DNA of 64,000 nt, taken from the NCBI GenBank assembly GCA_021325355.1, contig JAJPHI010000018.1:62001-126000 (forward strand), read 5' to 3'. Position 1 is the first letter of the stretch. Each line of letters begins with the position of its first letter. The notes below the pieces were generated by a model that saw only the letters and a list, made by a program, of their open reading frames with translations, had not been told where the DNA came from and ran no database searches. The stretch comes from Pseudomonadota bacterium (GTDB taxonomy: Bacteria; Desulfobacterota; Binatia; Binatales; Binataceae). A program made the position numbers and the translations under genes. Shown in pieces: positions 57,512-64,000 of the stretch.

Positions 57512-57544
57512 GTTGTATATGCAACATAATCAGCGCCCGGTCAA
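57512..57544 (-). promoter_or_regulatory. marR promoter with MarR-type operator 3
   Basis: The palindrome GTTGTATATGCAAC (57512-57525) overlaps a -10 CATATA (forward 57516-57521), which follows TTGACC (forward 57539-57544) by 17 bases on the minus strand. This places the operator on the -10 element, as expected for autorepression. It also lies about 110 bases upstream of the divergent SDR gene. Confidence 0.75.
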
Positions 57545-57633
57545 GCCGCCGCGCCGGCCGCTCTTGCCAAGCCGGGCGTCAAGCGCCAGAACTAGAGGCC
57601 ACGCAGTAATCCATTTTACGGAGAGCTTTGCCA

Positions 57634-58398
57634 ATGGCGGGAATTCTGGATCGGAAAGTGGCTTTGATAACCGGCGCCGGCTCCGGTATCGGACAGGCGA
57701 CCGCGCGCATCTTCGCGCGCGAAGGGGCGCGCCTGGTGCTGGCTGACGTGGTCGAAGAGGGCGGCAATCGCACGCTCAAGATGGTGCAGGACCTCGGCGC
57801 CGAAGGGATTTTCGTCAGGTGCGACGTGTCGCGCGGGAGCGACGTCGAGGGCGCCGTCGCCCAGGCGGTCGCCACCTTCGGCCGTCTCGACTGCGCCTTC
57901 AACAACGCCGGGATCGAGGGTCAGGGCGGCGACACCCATCTCTGCAGCGAAGAGAACTGGAACCGCGTCATCGCGATCAACCTGACCGGCGTGTGGTTGT
58001 GCATGAAGGCGGAAATCGCGCAGATGCTCAAGCAGGGCGGCGGCGGCGCGATCGTCAATACTTCGTCGGGCGCCGGTCTCGCCGGGGTGCCGCACATGCC
58101 GGCCTATGTCGCCTCGAAGCACGGCGTGGCCGGACTAACCCGCGCCGCGGCGATCGAGTACGGCAAGCACGGCATCCGCATCAACGCGGTCTGCCCGGGC
58201 CCGATCCGGACGCCGATGACCGGTCGGATGTTCGAGAAGCGGCCCGACATGGAGCAGAAGATGGCGCGGGCGGAGCCGTTGCGGCGGATGGGTGAGCCGG
58301 GTGAGATCGGCGAGGCCGTCGCGTGGCTGTGTTCCGACCACGCCTCTTACGTGACCGGGCTGCCGATGCCGGTGGACGGCGGCTTCATGGCGACCTGA
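57634..58398 (+). CDS. short-chain dehydrogenase/reductase
   Basis: 254 residues, classical SDR. Cofactor motif TGAGSGIGQATARIFAREGA, then CDVSRGSDVEGA, NNAGIEGQGG, catalytic Ser in IVNTSSGAGLAG, YxxxK as YVASKHG, and the C-terminal VTGLPMPVDGGFMAT. Asp in LADVVEEGG at the end of beta-2 suggests NAD(H) preference. Start ATG 57634 with GGAGAG upstream; TTG 57628 is also in frame. It diverges from marR and could share control by operator 3. Confidence 0.9.
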   Translation: MAGILDRKVALITGAGSGIGQATARIFAREGARLVLADVVEEGGNRTLKMVQDLGAEGIFVRCDVSRGSDVEGAVAQAVATFGRLDCAFNNAGIEGQGGDTHLCSEENWNRVIAINLTGVWLCMKAEIAQMLKQGGGGAIVNTSSGAGLAGVPHMPAYVASKHGVAGLTRAAAIEYGKHGIRINAVCPGPIRTPMTGRMFEKRPDMEQKMARAEPLRRMGEPGEIGEAVAWLCSDHASYVTGLPMPVDGGFMAT

Positions 58399-58502
58399 GG
58401 GCAGCTTCAAGCGGGTGGCGGGTGGCCGCCGCCCATCGCCCGCGGCTGCTGCGCGCCGTCGGTCACGCTGGGCGCTGGCCGTTATTGGCTGGACGACGGC
58501 CG

Positions 58503-58955
58503 CTATTGGAAGGTGCGCTGGCTCGGCGGCAGCGTACGCGCCCCGGACGCGGCCTGGCGTGCCGGCCGGCGGCCCTCGGCGGTCGCTTCGGGCGGTGAGC
58601 GCACGTAGTAGTTCGAGAGATTCAGGGGCGCCGGGTCGAACGTTCCCGGCGGCACGAAATCCGCATTATTGTTGTGACCGAAGTACTGCACGTAGCGATC
58701 GCCGCTGAGCACCGGCGCCAGCGCGCTCTGCGTCGCGACCCGATGCAGTGGCCGGGTCACGCCCCATTCGAGCCCCATCCCGATCGGGGTCAGGACGTAG
58801 GAGAAGAGTTGCAGCAGTTGCCCGTTTTCGACGTCGTCGTACTGATAGGGATTACGGACGTCCTCATCGTTAGGCCATTGCGCGCTCGCCGCAACGGGGA
58901 TACTCACCAGCAATAAGGACAGCAGAAGGGACGCCGTGCGCTTCATGAGCTCCAT
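58503..58955 (-). CDS. secreted hypothetical protein
   Basis: 150 residues with a clear signal peptide (MKRTASLLLSLLLVSIPVAASA, cleavage before QWPN). Mature part: DEDVRNPYQYDDVENGQLLQ, LFSYVLTPIGMGLEWGVTRP, LHRVATQSALAPVLSGDRYV. The C-terminal 40 residues are low-complexity. ATG 58953-58955 or the internal ATG 58944-58946 (giving MKRTASLL) are possible starts; the latter gives a more typical signal peptide. I do not recognise the family; it is probably periplasmic or outer-membrane-associated. Confidence 0.65.
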   Translation of the reverse strand: MELMKRTASLLLSLLLVSIPVAASAQWPNDEDVRNPYQYDDVENGQLLQLFSYVLTPIGMGLEWGVTRPLHRVATQSALAPVLSGDRYVQYFGHNNNADFVPPGTFDPAPLNLSNYYVRSPPEATAEGRRPARQAASGARTLPPSQRTFQ

Positions 58956-59013
58956 CCTTGGCGGCGGCGCTCGTCAAGTCAATTGTTATCGTGAGCCGGC
59001 GAGGTGATGGCGG

Positions 59014-59859
59014 GTGGGGCGGGGCTACACGGTGACGACCGCGCGACGGGCGCTGAATCCGACCGGCGGATTTCTGCGCGGCTTCACTTTCACGCTCAAT
59101 CCGTATATCGGATGCGCTTTTGGTGCCGCCGGCGGCTGTCCTTTCTGTTATGTGCGGACGCTGCCGGTGGCGCAGGCCGCGGCGGGTCCGTGGGGAAGCT
59201 GGGTGGTGGCGAAGGTGAATCTGCCCGAGGTGCTGGAGCGCGAACTGCGCGCGCTCGCGGGCAACGGGCGCCTGCGCACGGCGACGATCTTCATGTCGAG
59301 CGCGACCGATCCCTACCAGGGATGCGAGCGCACGCTCCGGCTGTCGCGCCGCGCGCTCGAGCTGTTCGCGCGCTTTCCGCCCCGCCGCGTGCTGCTGCAG
59401 ACGCGCAGTCCGCTGATTGAACGCGATCTCGATTTGCTGAAGGCGATGGGCGAACACGTGCGGGTATCGCTCACGATCGAGACCGACGATGAATCAGTGC
59501 GGCGCGCGCTGACCCCGACGTCGCCGGCGATCGCCCGTCGTTTCGCGACGATCGCCCGGCTCCGTCAGGCGGGGGTTCCCAGCCAGATCGCGGTGGCGCC
59601 GATGCTGCCGCATGATCCGGAACGCTTCGCGCGGCTGCTTGCGGCGGCGACCGACCGCGTTATCGTCGATACGTATTTCGACGGCGACGGCGCGCACGGG
59701 CGCCGCTCGCGCGCGTTGGGGATGGCGGAACTCTACGGACGGCTGGGCTATGGCGACTGGTTCGCGCCGGGGATGGAAACGCGACTGCTGGCGGCGCTGC
59801 GGACACGGATGGGCGCCGAACGCGTGCTCTTCAGCGCCGCGGGATTTGCGGCCGTCTGA
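59014..59859 (+). CDS. radical SAM protein of the spore-photoproduct-lyase-like family with Cx7CxxC motif
   Basis: 281 residues. FTFTLNPYIGCAFG matches the N-terminal block of SPL/Rv2578c-like radical SAM proteins, but the cluster cysteines are Cys34, Cys42 and Cys45 (GCAFGAAGGCPFCYVR), that is Cx7CxxC instead of the usual Cx3CxxC. The rest fits the family: TIFMSSATDPYQGCERTLRL, RRVLLQTRSPLIERDLDLL, VRVSLTIETDDESVRRALTP and IAVAPMLPHDPERFARLL. The start is GTG 59014; the substrate is unknown. The gene stands alone on the plus strand. Confidence 0.83.
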   Translation: MGRGYTVTTARRALNPTGGFLRGFTFTLNPYIGCAFGAAGGCPFCYVRTLPVAQAAAGPWGSWVVAKVNLPEVLERELRALAGNGRLRTATIFMSSATDPYQGCERTLRLSRRALELFARFPPRRVLLQTRSPLIERDLDLLKAMGEHVRVSLTIETDDESVRRALTPTSPAIARRFATIARLRQAGVPSQIAVAPMLPHDPERFARLLAAATDRVIVDTYFDGDGAHGRRSRALGMAELYGRLGYGDWFAPGMETRLLAALRTRMGAERVLFSAAGFAAV

Positions 59860-59865
59860 GTGCGC

Positions 59866-60102
59866 TCAGAGCTCGTGGATCAGATGGGCCGCGCCGACCA
59901 GGATAATCGCGCCAATCGTCGCCATCGCGAGAAACGGCAGGGTGCCGTGAACCGGCACGCCCAGGACGCCGAACAGCCAGCCGCCGATCACCGCACCGAT
60001 TAGCCCGAGGACGATATCGGCGATAACACCATAGCCCGCCCCGCGCATCAGCTTCCCGGCCAGCCATCCGGCGATAAGTCCGACGATAATGACTCCCAGC
60101 AT
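59866..60102 (-). CDS. GlsB/YeaQ/YmgE family small membrane protein
   Basis: 78 residues, three membrane helices: MLGVIIVGLIAGWLAGKLMR, GVIADIVLGLIGAVIGGWLF and LPFLAMATIGAIILVGAAHL. The Gly-rich helices and the GAGYGVIADIVLGLIGA motif are those of the transglycosylase-associated (GlsB) family, linked to stress responses. The family name does not imply enzyme activity. It converges on the radical SAM gene with only 6 bases between the stops. Confidence 0.92.
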   Translation of the reverse strand: MLGVIIVGLIAGWLAGKLMRGAGYGVIADIVLGLIGAVIGGWLFGVLGVPVHGTLPFLAMATIGAIILVGAAHLIHEL

Positions 60103-60148
60103 CTGATCCCCCCGGCTTAAACAAATGGTTATTGGGTGACGCGGTCAA

Positions 60149-60182
60149 GCGAAGCGCTCGCGCCTTGCGGCGAGCGCTTCGC
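60149..60182 (-). terminator. 13-bp perfect inverted repeat after the desulforedoxin gene
   Basis: GCGAAGCGCTCGC (60149-60161) pairs perfectly with GCGAGCGCTTCGC (60170-60182), loop of 8. It begins 9 bases beyond the desulforedoxin stop on the minus strand and is followed by only two T residues, so it is terminator-like but not classical. Confidence 0.6.
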
Positions 60183-60190
60183 GCTGCGGC

Positions 60191-60310
60191 CTACTTCTTC
60201 TGTTCGAGCGGGGCGCCGCAACACTTCATCGTGCCGGTGCCGCCCTTGGTCACGATCACCTGGGATCCGCACTTGCCGCAGATATAAACCTTGCCAAGTT
60301 GATTCGCCAT
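60191..60310 (-). CDS. desulforedoxin-like protein
   Basis: 39 residues, too short for most ORF calls: MANQLGKVYICGKCGSQVIV then TKGGTGTMKCCGAPLEQKK. Cys11, Cys14, Cys30 and Cys31 form the CxxC...CC pattern of desulforedoxin, which holds one Fe(SCys)4 centre and acts as a homodimeric electron carrier; the same fold is the N-terminal domain of desulfoferrodoxin. ATG at 60308-60310. No superoxide reductase domain is fused or adjacent. The acyl-CoA cluster lies upstream on the same strand, 48 bases away. Confidence 0.9.
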   Translation of the reverse strand: MANQLGKVYICGKCGSQVIVTKGGTGTMKCCGAPLEQKK

Positions 60311-60358
60311 CTCTGTCGTCTCGCTCCTCGCTGGTGCAGTTTAATTTTAGCACTCCGG

Positions 60359-61081
60359 TCAAGCGCCCTTAAAAAGCGGCTTGCGCTTCTCCAGAAAAGC
60401 GCGCACGCCTTCGGCGCGATCGGCGGTGGTTTGTAGCAAGGCATAGAGGTCTTCTTCAAGCCTGATGCCCTGTTCGAGCGTCATGTCGGAACCCTTGAGG
60501 ACGGCATCCTTGACCATCCGCACGCCGAGCATCCCGCGCGCGGCGAGGGTTGTCAGGAGGTCGGCGGTGAGGCGTTCGAGCTCGGCGCGGTCGTTCGCGA
60601 AATAGGTCACGAGGCCCAGGCGCATCGCGGTTTCCGCGTCGATCGGGTCGCCGGTCAGGAGCATCGGCAAGGCGTGGGTGGCGCCGATAAGCCGCGGCAG
60701 CCGCTGCGTGCCGCCGAAGTGCGGCAGGATACCCCGGGTAAGCTGCGTCAGCGCGAAGCGGGCACCGGCGAGACCGACGCGGAGGTCGAGCGCGAGGGCG
60801 AGTTCCAGCCCTTCGTCAAACGCATCGCCGTTAAGGATCGCCACGGTCGGCTTCGAGAGCGCGGCGAGGGTTTCAACGACCCGGGGATCGACATCATCGT
60901 CCATGCCGCGGCAGAAGACCGTTCCGGCGCCGCGCAGGGCAAGCGCATGGACCGTTTCATCGTCCTCGACCGCTTCGGCCAGCTCCATCAGAGTTTGACC
61001 CATCGTTCGGTCGAGACGGTTAGCGGCGTCGGGACGGTCGAGCGTGGCAATCACGCAGCGGTCAGCGCGCGCAATCTGCAC
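60359..61081 (-). CDS. divergent enoyl-CoA hydratase/isomerase family protein (crotonase fold)
   Basis: 240 residues from GTG 61081 (VQIARADRCVIATLDRP); the longer open frame upstream lies in fadD and has no family similarity. The crotonase fold is clear: LALRGAGTVFCRGMDDD, ILNGDAFDEGLELALALDLR, GILPHFGGTQRLPRLIG, LLTGDPIDAETAMRLGLV. Both hydratase glutamates appear replaced: Gln in FALTQLTRG and Pro in HALPMLLTGD. Dehydration/hydration is therefore unlikely; isomerase, thioesterase or hydrolase chemistry is possible. It lies 70 bases after fadD. Confidence 0.82.
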   Translation of the reverse strand: MQIARADRCVIATLDRPDAANRLDRTMGQTLMELAEAVEDDETVHALALRGAGTVFCRGMDDDVDPRVVETLAALSKPTVAILNGDAFDEGLELALALDLRVGLAGARFALTQLTRGILPHFGGTQRLPRLIGATHALPMLLTGDPIDAETAMRLGLVTYFANDRAELERLTADLLTTLAARGMLGVRMVKDAVLKGSDMTLEQGIRLEEDLYALLQTTADRAEGVRAFLEKRKPLFKGA

Positions 61082-61151
61082 CCGTCCGGGGGCCGTCCCG
61101 ATGGCTGATGCGCGACTGCTCCCGGGGCGAGCGTCGCGCGGCGCCGTCCGC

Positions 61152-62705
61152 TTAGGCGGCTTCGCCCTTTTCGCGGGCATGGAGCTCCTTGCGCAGGATC
61201 TTGCCGAGCGCGTTCTTGGGCAGGGCGTCGATAAACTCGATCTGCTCGGGGCGTTTGAAACTGGCCAGGCGGGTGCGGCAGAACTCCTGGATCTCGCGCG
61301 CATCGGCCTTCTGACCGGGGCGCAGGACGACGTAGGCCTTCACGGTCTGGCCCCATTCGACCGAGGGGACGCCGATAACCGCGGCCTCGTCGACGGCGGG
61401 ATGGGACATCAGGACGGTTTCAATCTCGGCGGGGGCGATATTTTCACCGCCGCGGATAATCATGTCGTCCTTGCGGCCGGCGAAGAACACGTAGCCGTCC
61501 TCGTCAACCCAGCCGAGGTCGCCGGTGGCGCGCCAGCCGTCGGGCAGCGCGGCGTCATCGGCGCGACCGGCGTAGCCCTTCATGATGCGCGGGGTGCGGA
61601 TAATGATTTCGCCGACTTCGCCGGGCGGCAGGAACTTGCCCTCTTCGTCGCGCACCTTGATCTCAACGTCCGGCAGGGGTTTGCCGATCGAGTTCAGGCG
61701 CTTCATCTTGAGCTCGATTTCGGCCTGCGTGCCCTCCATCCGATGGTCGTCGGGACCCAGCACGGTCAGCGACGAGGTGGTTTCGGTCTGCCCATAGGCG
61801 TTGACGAAGCCGACGTTTTTGGGAAAGGCCTCGATGGCGCGGCGAATGACCGCGAGCGGCATCGCGGCGCCGCCGTAGGCGAGGTTGGTCAACGACGAGA
61901 AGTCGGTTTTGGCGAAATCCGCATGGTCGAGCAACTGCTTCATCATGGTCGGCACGACGAAGGCGTGGGTGATCCGTTCCTGCGCCACGAGCTTCAGCCA
62001 GAGCGCCGGATCGAACTGCGGCATCACGACCATTTTGCGGCCGGTCCAGAGGTTGGTCATCATCGCCGTGGTGCCGGCGATATGGTAGAAGGGCGCGCAG
62101 ACCAGAAACGCGCCGCGCTCGGTGCCGTCGGCCATCTCGACATTGGCGGTGACGTAGGCGGTGAAGTCGCGAAAGCTGAGCATCACGCCCTTGGGCAGCG
62201 AAGTCGTGCCGCTGGTGTACATCAGGACCGAAACGTCCTCGTCCTCGACTTCGGCTTCGCCTTCGTCAACCTCGGCGCGGGCGAGCAGACCGGCGAGGCG
62301 TTCAAGCTTGCCGTTGCCGTCGGCGATGGCGATGAGACGCGTGTTCTTGAGTTTGGGCGCGATCTTTTCCGCGAGATCGATATAGCGATCGCCGACCAGC
62401 AGGACGCGCGCGCCGGCGGTATTGATCATGTACTCGAGTTCGGCTTCTTTGGCGCGGTAATTGAGCGGCAGGAAGGTCAGACCGGCCTTGGCGGCGCCGT
62501 AGTAGGAAGCCACGTACAGATGCGAGTTGACATCGAGGGTGGCAAGTACTTCGCGCTGTTTGAGTCCGAGGCCCTTGAAGACCGTGCTCAGGCGTCCGAC
62601 CAGTTCGTTAAGGGCGCTGTAGGTCAGGCGCTCCTGACCGAAGACCAGGGCCTCCTGATCGGGCACGATGGAAGCGGGAATCGAGACAAAGTTGACCGTG
62701 TTCAT
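61152..62705 (-). CDS. AMP-dependent acyl-CoA synthetase (FadD-like)
   Basis: 517 residues. Activates a carboxylic acid to its CoA thioester through an acyl-AMP. ANL-family motifs: VLMYTSGTTSLPKGVMLS, NAYGQTETTSSLTVLG, GWRATGDLGWVDEDGYVFF, AGRKDDMIIRGGENIAPAEI and the catalytic lysine in LPKNALGKILRKEL. No membrane segment. It lies between two crotonase genes, 8 bases after the upstream one, so the three form an acyl-CoA degradation operon. Chain-length preference cannot be set. Confidence 0.93.
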   Translation of the reverse strand: MNTVNFVSIPASIVPDQEALVFGQERLTYSALNELVGRLSTVFKGLGLKQREVLATLDVNSHLYVASYYGAAKAGLTFLPLNYRAKEAELEYMINTAGARVLLVGDRYIDLAEKIAPKLKNTRLIAIADGNGKLERLAGLLARAEVDEGEAEVEDEDVSVLMYTSGTTSLPKGVMLSFRDFTAYVTANVEMADGTERGAFLVCAPFYHIAGTTAMMTNLWTGRKMVVMPQFDPALWLKLVAQERITHAFVVPTMMKQLLDHADFAKTDFSSLTNLAYGGAAMPLAVIRRAIEAFPKNVGFVNAYGQTETTSSLTVLGPDDHRMEGTQAEIELKMKRLNSIGKPLPDVEIKVRDEEGKFLPPGEVGEIIIRTPRIMKGYAGRADDAALPDGWRATGDLGWVDEDGYVFFAGRKDDMIIRGGENIAPAEIETVLMSHPAVDEAAVIGVPSVEWGQTVKAYVVLRPGQKADAREIQEFCRTRLASFKRPEQIEFIDALPKNALGKILRKELHAREKGEAA

Positions 62706-62713
62706 CTTTGCGT

Positions 62714-63511
62714 TTATCTCCTGCGCGTAGTCGACCGGGTCTGCCGGGCGGAACGGCCTTGCAGAACCGCGAGTCGGCGCGCCAAACGTTCCTCCAATTC
62801 AAGGCCGGCGGCTAACGGACCGTTGAGACCTTCGGCGACCGCGCGCTTCGCCATCACGATGCATTCACGCGGTAGTCGGCTCAGCCGATCGGCCATTTGC
62901 CAGGCCGTCTCATCGAGCGTCTCGCGCGGCACGACCTTGGCGACCAAACCTACAAATAAAGCCTGACGGGCGTCAATCCAACGGCCGGTGATACAGAGGT
63001 CAAGCGCCCATCCGGGTTTCAGCCGGCGCGGCGCGGTTTGGGTGCCGGCGACCCCGGGAATCATCCCGAGTCCGGTCTCGGGCAGGCAAAAGCGCGCGTC
63101 CTCGGCCGCGATAGCAACGTCGCACAGCAGCGCCATCTCCATCCCGCCGCCGACGGTAAAGCCGTGGACGGCGGCGACGGTCGGGATGGTCAGGGCCCGG
63201 AGCCGTCCCCAGACGTCGCGCCGAAAGCGGATCCATCGCGCGGCCACGGGCGAGGGCGCCTGGCCGAATTCACTGACGTCGCCGCCGGTTGAAAACGCAT
63301 TGCCGGCGCCGCGCAGGACCAGCGCGCGAAGCTCCGGATCGTCATGCGCGGCGCTCAACACTTCATAGAGCGCATCGCGCATCGCGACGTTATAGGCGTT
63401 CAGTTTGTCGGGGCGGTTAAGCGTCACCCAGGCGATATCGTCGCGCTTATCGTAAAGGACCGCCGGCTGGGGATCCGGCGGCGATGGCGGTGAGTCGTGC
63501 AACGGCGGCAA
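62714..63511 (-). CDS. enoyl-CoA hydratase/isomerase
   Basis: 265 residues from TTG 63511; a second TTG at 63502 is equally possible and no ATG is available upstream of the domain. The N-terminal 17 residues are Pro-rich. Then VTLNRPDKLNAYNVAMRDAL, LVLRGAGNAFSTGGDVSEFG, AAVHGFTVGGGMEMALLCDV and FCLPETGLGMIPGVAGTQ. The first catalytic Glu is kept (LPETGLG); the second position is Asp (WALDLCITGR). It probably hydrates or isomerises an enoyl-CoA made downstream of the ligase in the same operon. Confidence 0.9.
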   Translation of the reverse strand: MPPLHDSPPSPPDPQPAVLYDKRDDIAWVTLNRPDKLNAYNVAMRDALYEVLSAAHDDPELRALVLRGAGNAFSTGGDVSEFGQAPSPVAARWIRFRRDVWGRLRALTIPTVAAVHGFTVGGGMEMALLCDVAIAAEDARFCLPETGLGMIPGVAGTQTAPRRLKPGWALDLCITGRWIDARQALFVGLVAKVVPRETLDETAWQMADRLSRLPRECIVMAKRAVAEGLNGPLAAGLELEERLARRLAVLQGRSARQTRSTTRRR

Positions 63512-63553
63512 GGATAGGCGAGGCCGGAATGTCTCAGCAGGCCATTCTTCGGG

Positions 63554-64000
63554 TTAATCGGCGCCGGGAGCGCCGGCACTCGAAGCTATCACCGGTCGGC
63601 CACGTTCATAAATCACCCGCCCGCCGATAAGCGTCAGATCGATCGGCAGATGCGGCAATTCATGCGGTGCGACGGTCGTCGGATCGGTGGGCATGACGAT
63701 TAAATCGGCGAGCAGGCCCGGTGCGATCGCCCCTGCTTCAAGGCGTGAGAGTTGCGCGGCGGCGCTGACGAACAGGGCGGTCGCCGAGGTCGGATCGAGC
63801 GCTTCGTCGAGGCCGAGCTCATAGCCTTCCATCGAGATGCGCGAGATGGCGGCGGCGATCGCGGCGAGCGGTTTGGCCGGGGTCACTGGGGCATCGGTGC
63901 CGGCTGCCATACGGACACCGGCACCGAGCAGACTGCGGGCGCGATAGAGGTAGGGCAGCAGGCCGGGATCGGCGGCGTATTTCATCCCACGGTAGTAAAG
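63554..64000 (-). CDS. amidohydrolase (Amidohydro_3/YtcJ-like), C-terminal part
   Basis: The last about 148 codons of a gene that continues beyond the right edge. The visible part contains the metal Asp in GVRMAAGTDAPVTPAKPLAA and the usual tail: TSATALFVSAAAQLSRLEAG, AIAPGLLADLIVMPTDPTTV and LIGGRVIYERGRPV. This is the composite-domain end of metal-dependent exo-amidohydrolases. The substrate is unknown. It ends 42 bases before the crotonase start region on the same strand. Confidence 0.85.
   Translation of the reverse strand, partial: LYYRGMKYAADPGLLPYLYRARSLLGAGVRMAAGTDAPVTPAKPLAAIAAAISRISMEGYELGLDEALDPTSATALFVSAAAQLSRLEAGAIAPGLLADLIVMPTDPTTVAPHELPHLPIDLTLIGGRVIYERGRPVIASSAGAPGAD

Noticed and set aside
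60359-61303. Longer crotonase start upstream at 61303
   Set aside because: The added residues lie inside the fadD coding region and are low-complexity Arg/Ser; the conserved domain begins near the GTG at 61081.

Overview
This is 64 kb of a very GC-rich bacterial chromosome of Gram-negative type: it encodes a TonB system, a TolC/RND efflux system, a TonB-dependent receptor and many Sec signal peptides. It carries core genes (argS, rpmH, rnpA, yidD, yidC, jag, gltBD, bioFAD) mixed with acyl-CoA and aldehyde metabolism (CaiB, SCP-2-type thiolase, AMP-ligase, crotonases, three aldehyde dehydrogenases, nitrile hydratase). The mix, and argS followed by a SPOR-type membrane protein start, would fit an uncultured delta-proteobacterium-like soil or aquifer lineage such as Candidatus Binatota. 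That placement is inference only. I saw no rRNA, tRNA, CRISPR array, prophage or transposase.

Layout. 1-5.8 kb: argS, NUDIX and CYTH enzymes, two uncharacterised proteins, a CaiB CoA-transferase. 5.9-9.5 kb: the minus-strand rpmH-rnpA-yidD-yidC-jag cluster, where rpmH lies wholly inside an extended rnpA frame. 9.6-18 kb: thpR, two DsbA-like isomerases, a cobalt-type nitrile hydratase operon with its accessory protein, DUF3108, a HEAT/ICL-like trio and a PIN-like protein. 16.8-23.5 kb: an Lrp regulator coupled to gltB and gltD behind a good sigma70 promoter. 23.6-25.7 kb: an NmrA-like protein and a thiolase.

25.8-34.6 kb: a Cu/Ag-type CBA efflux operon, then a minus-strand tetR-DUF1326-DUF2182 operon with an operator inside its promoter. 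That operon is bracketed by a direct repeat made of the 3' end of cusA. 34.9-40.3 kb: an MFS transporter, a candidate structured leader RNA, and a self-contained TonB receptor/DUF4198/TonB operon. 40.4-46.7 kb: an XRE regulator with a substrate-binding domain, three tandem aldehyde dehydrogenases and a nitrate-reductase-associated protein. 46.9-50 kb: a multicopper oxidase with a small Cys protein under a Fur box, a Cys-less molybdopterin-domain protein and a molbindin. 50.2-53.4 kb: bioFAD. 53.4-57.5 kb: a thioesterase and an EmrAB pump with a MarR regulator and three matching operators. 57.6-64 kb: SDR, a radical SAM protein with unusual cysteine spacing, GlsB, a 39-residue desulforedoxin, and an acyl-CoA cluster.

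The most promising leads are the rpmH-in-rnpA arrangement, the four-way-junction leader before the TonB receptor, the cusA-end repeat around the DUF1326/DUF2182 module, and the Cx7CxxC radical SAM protein.
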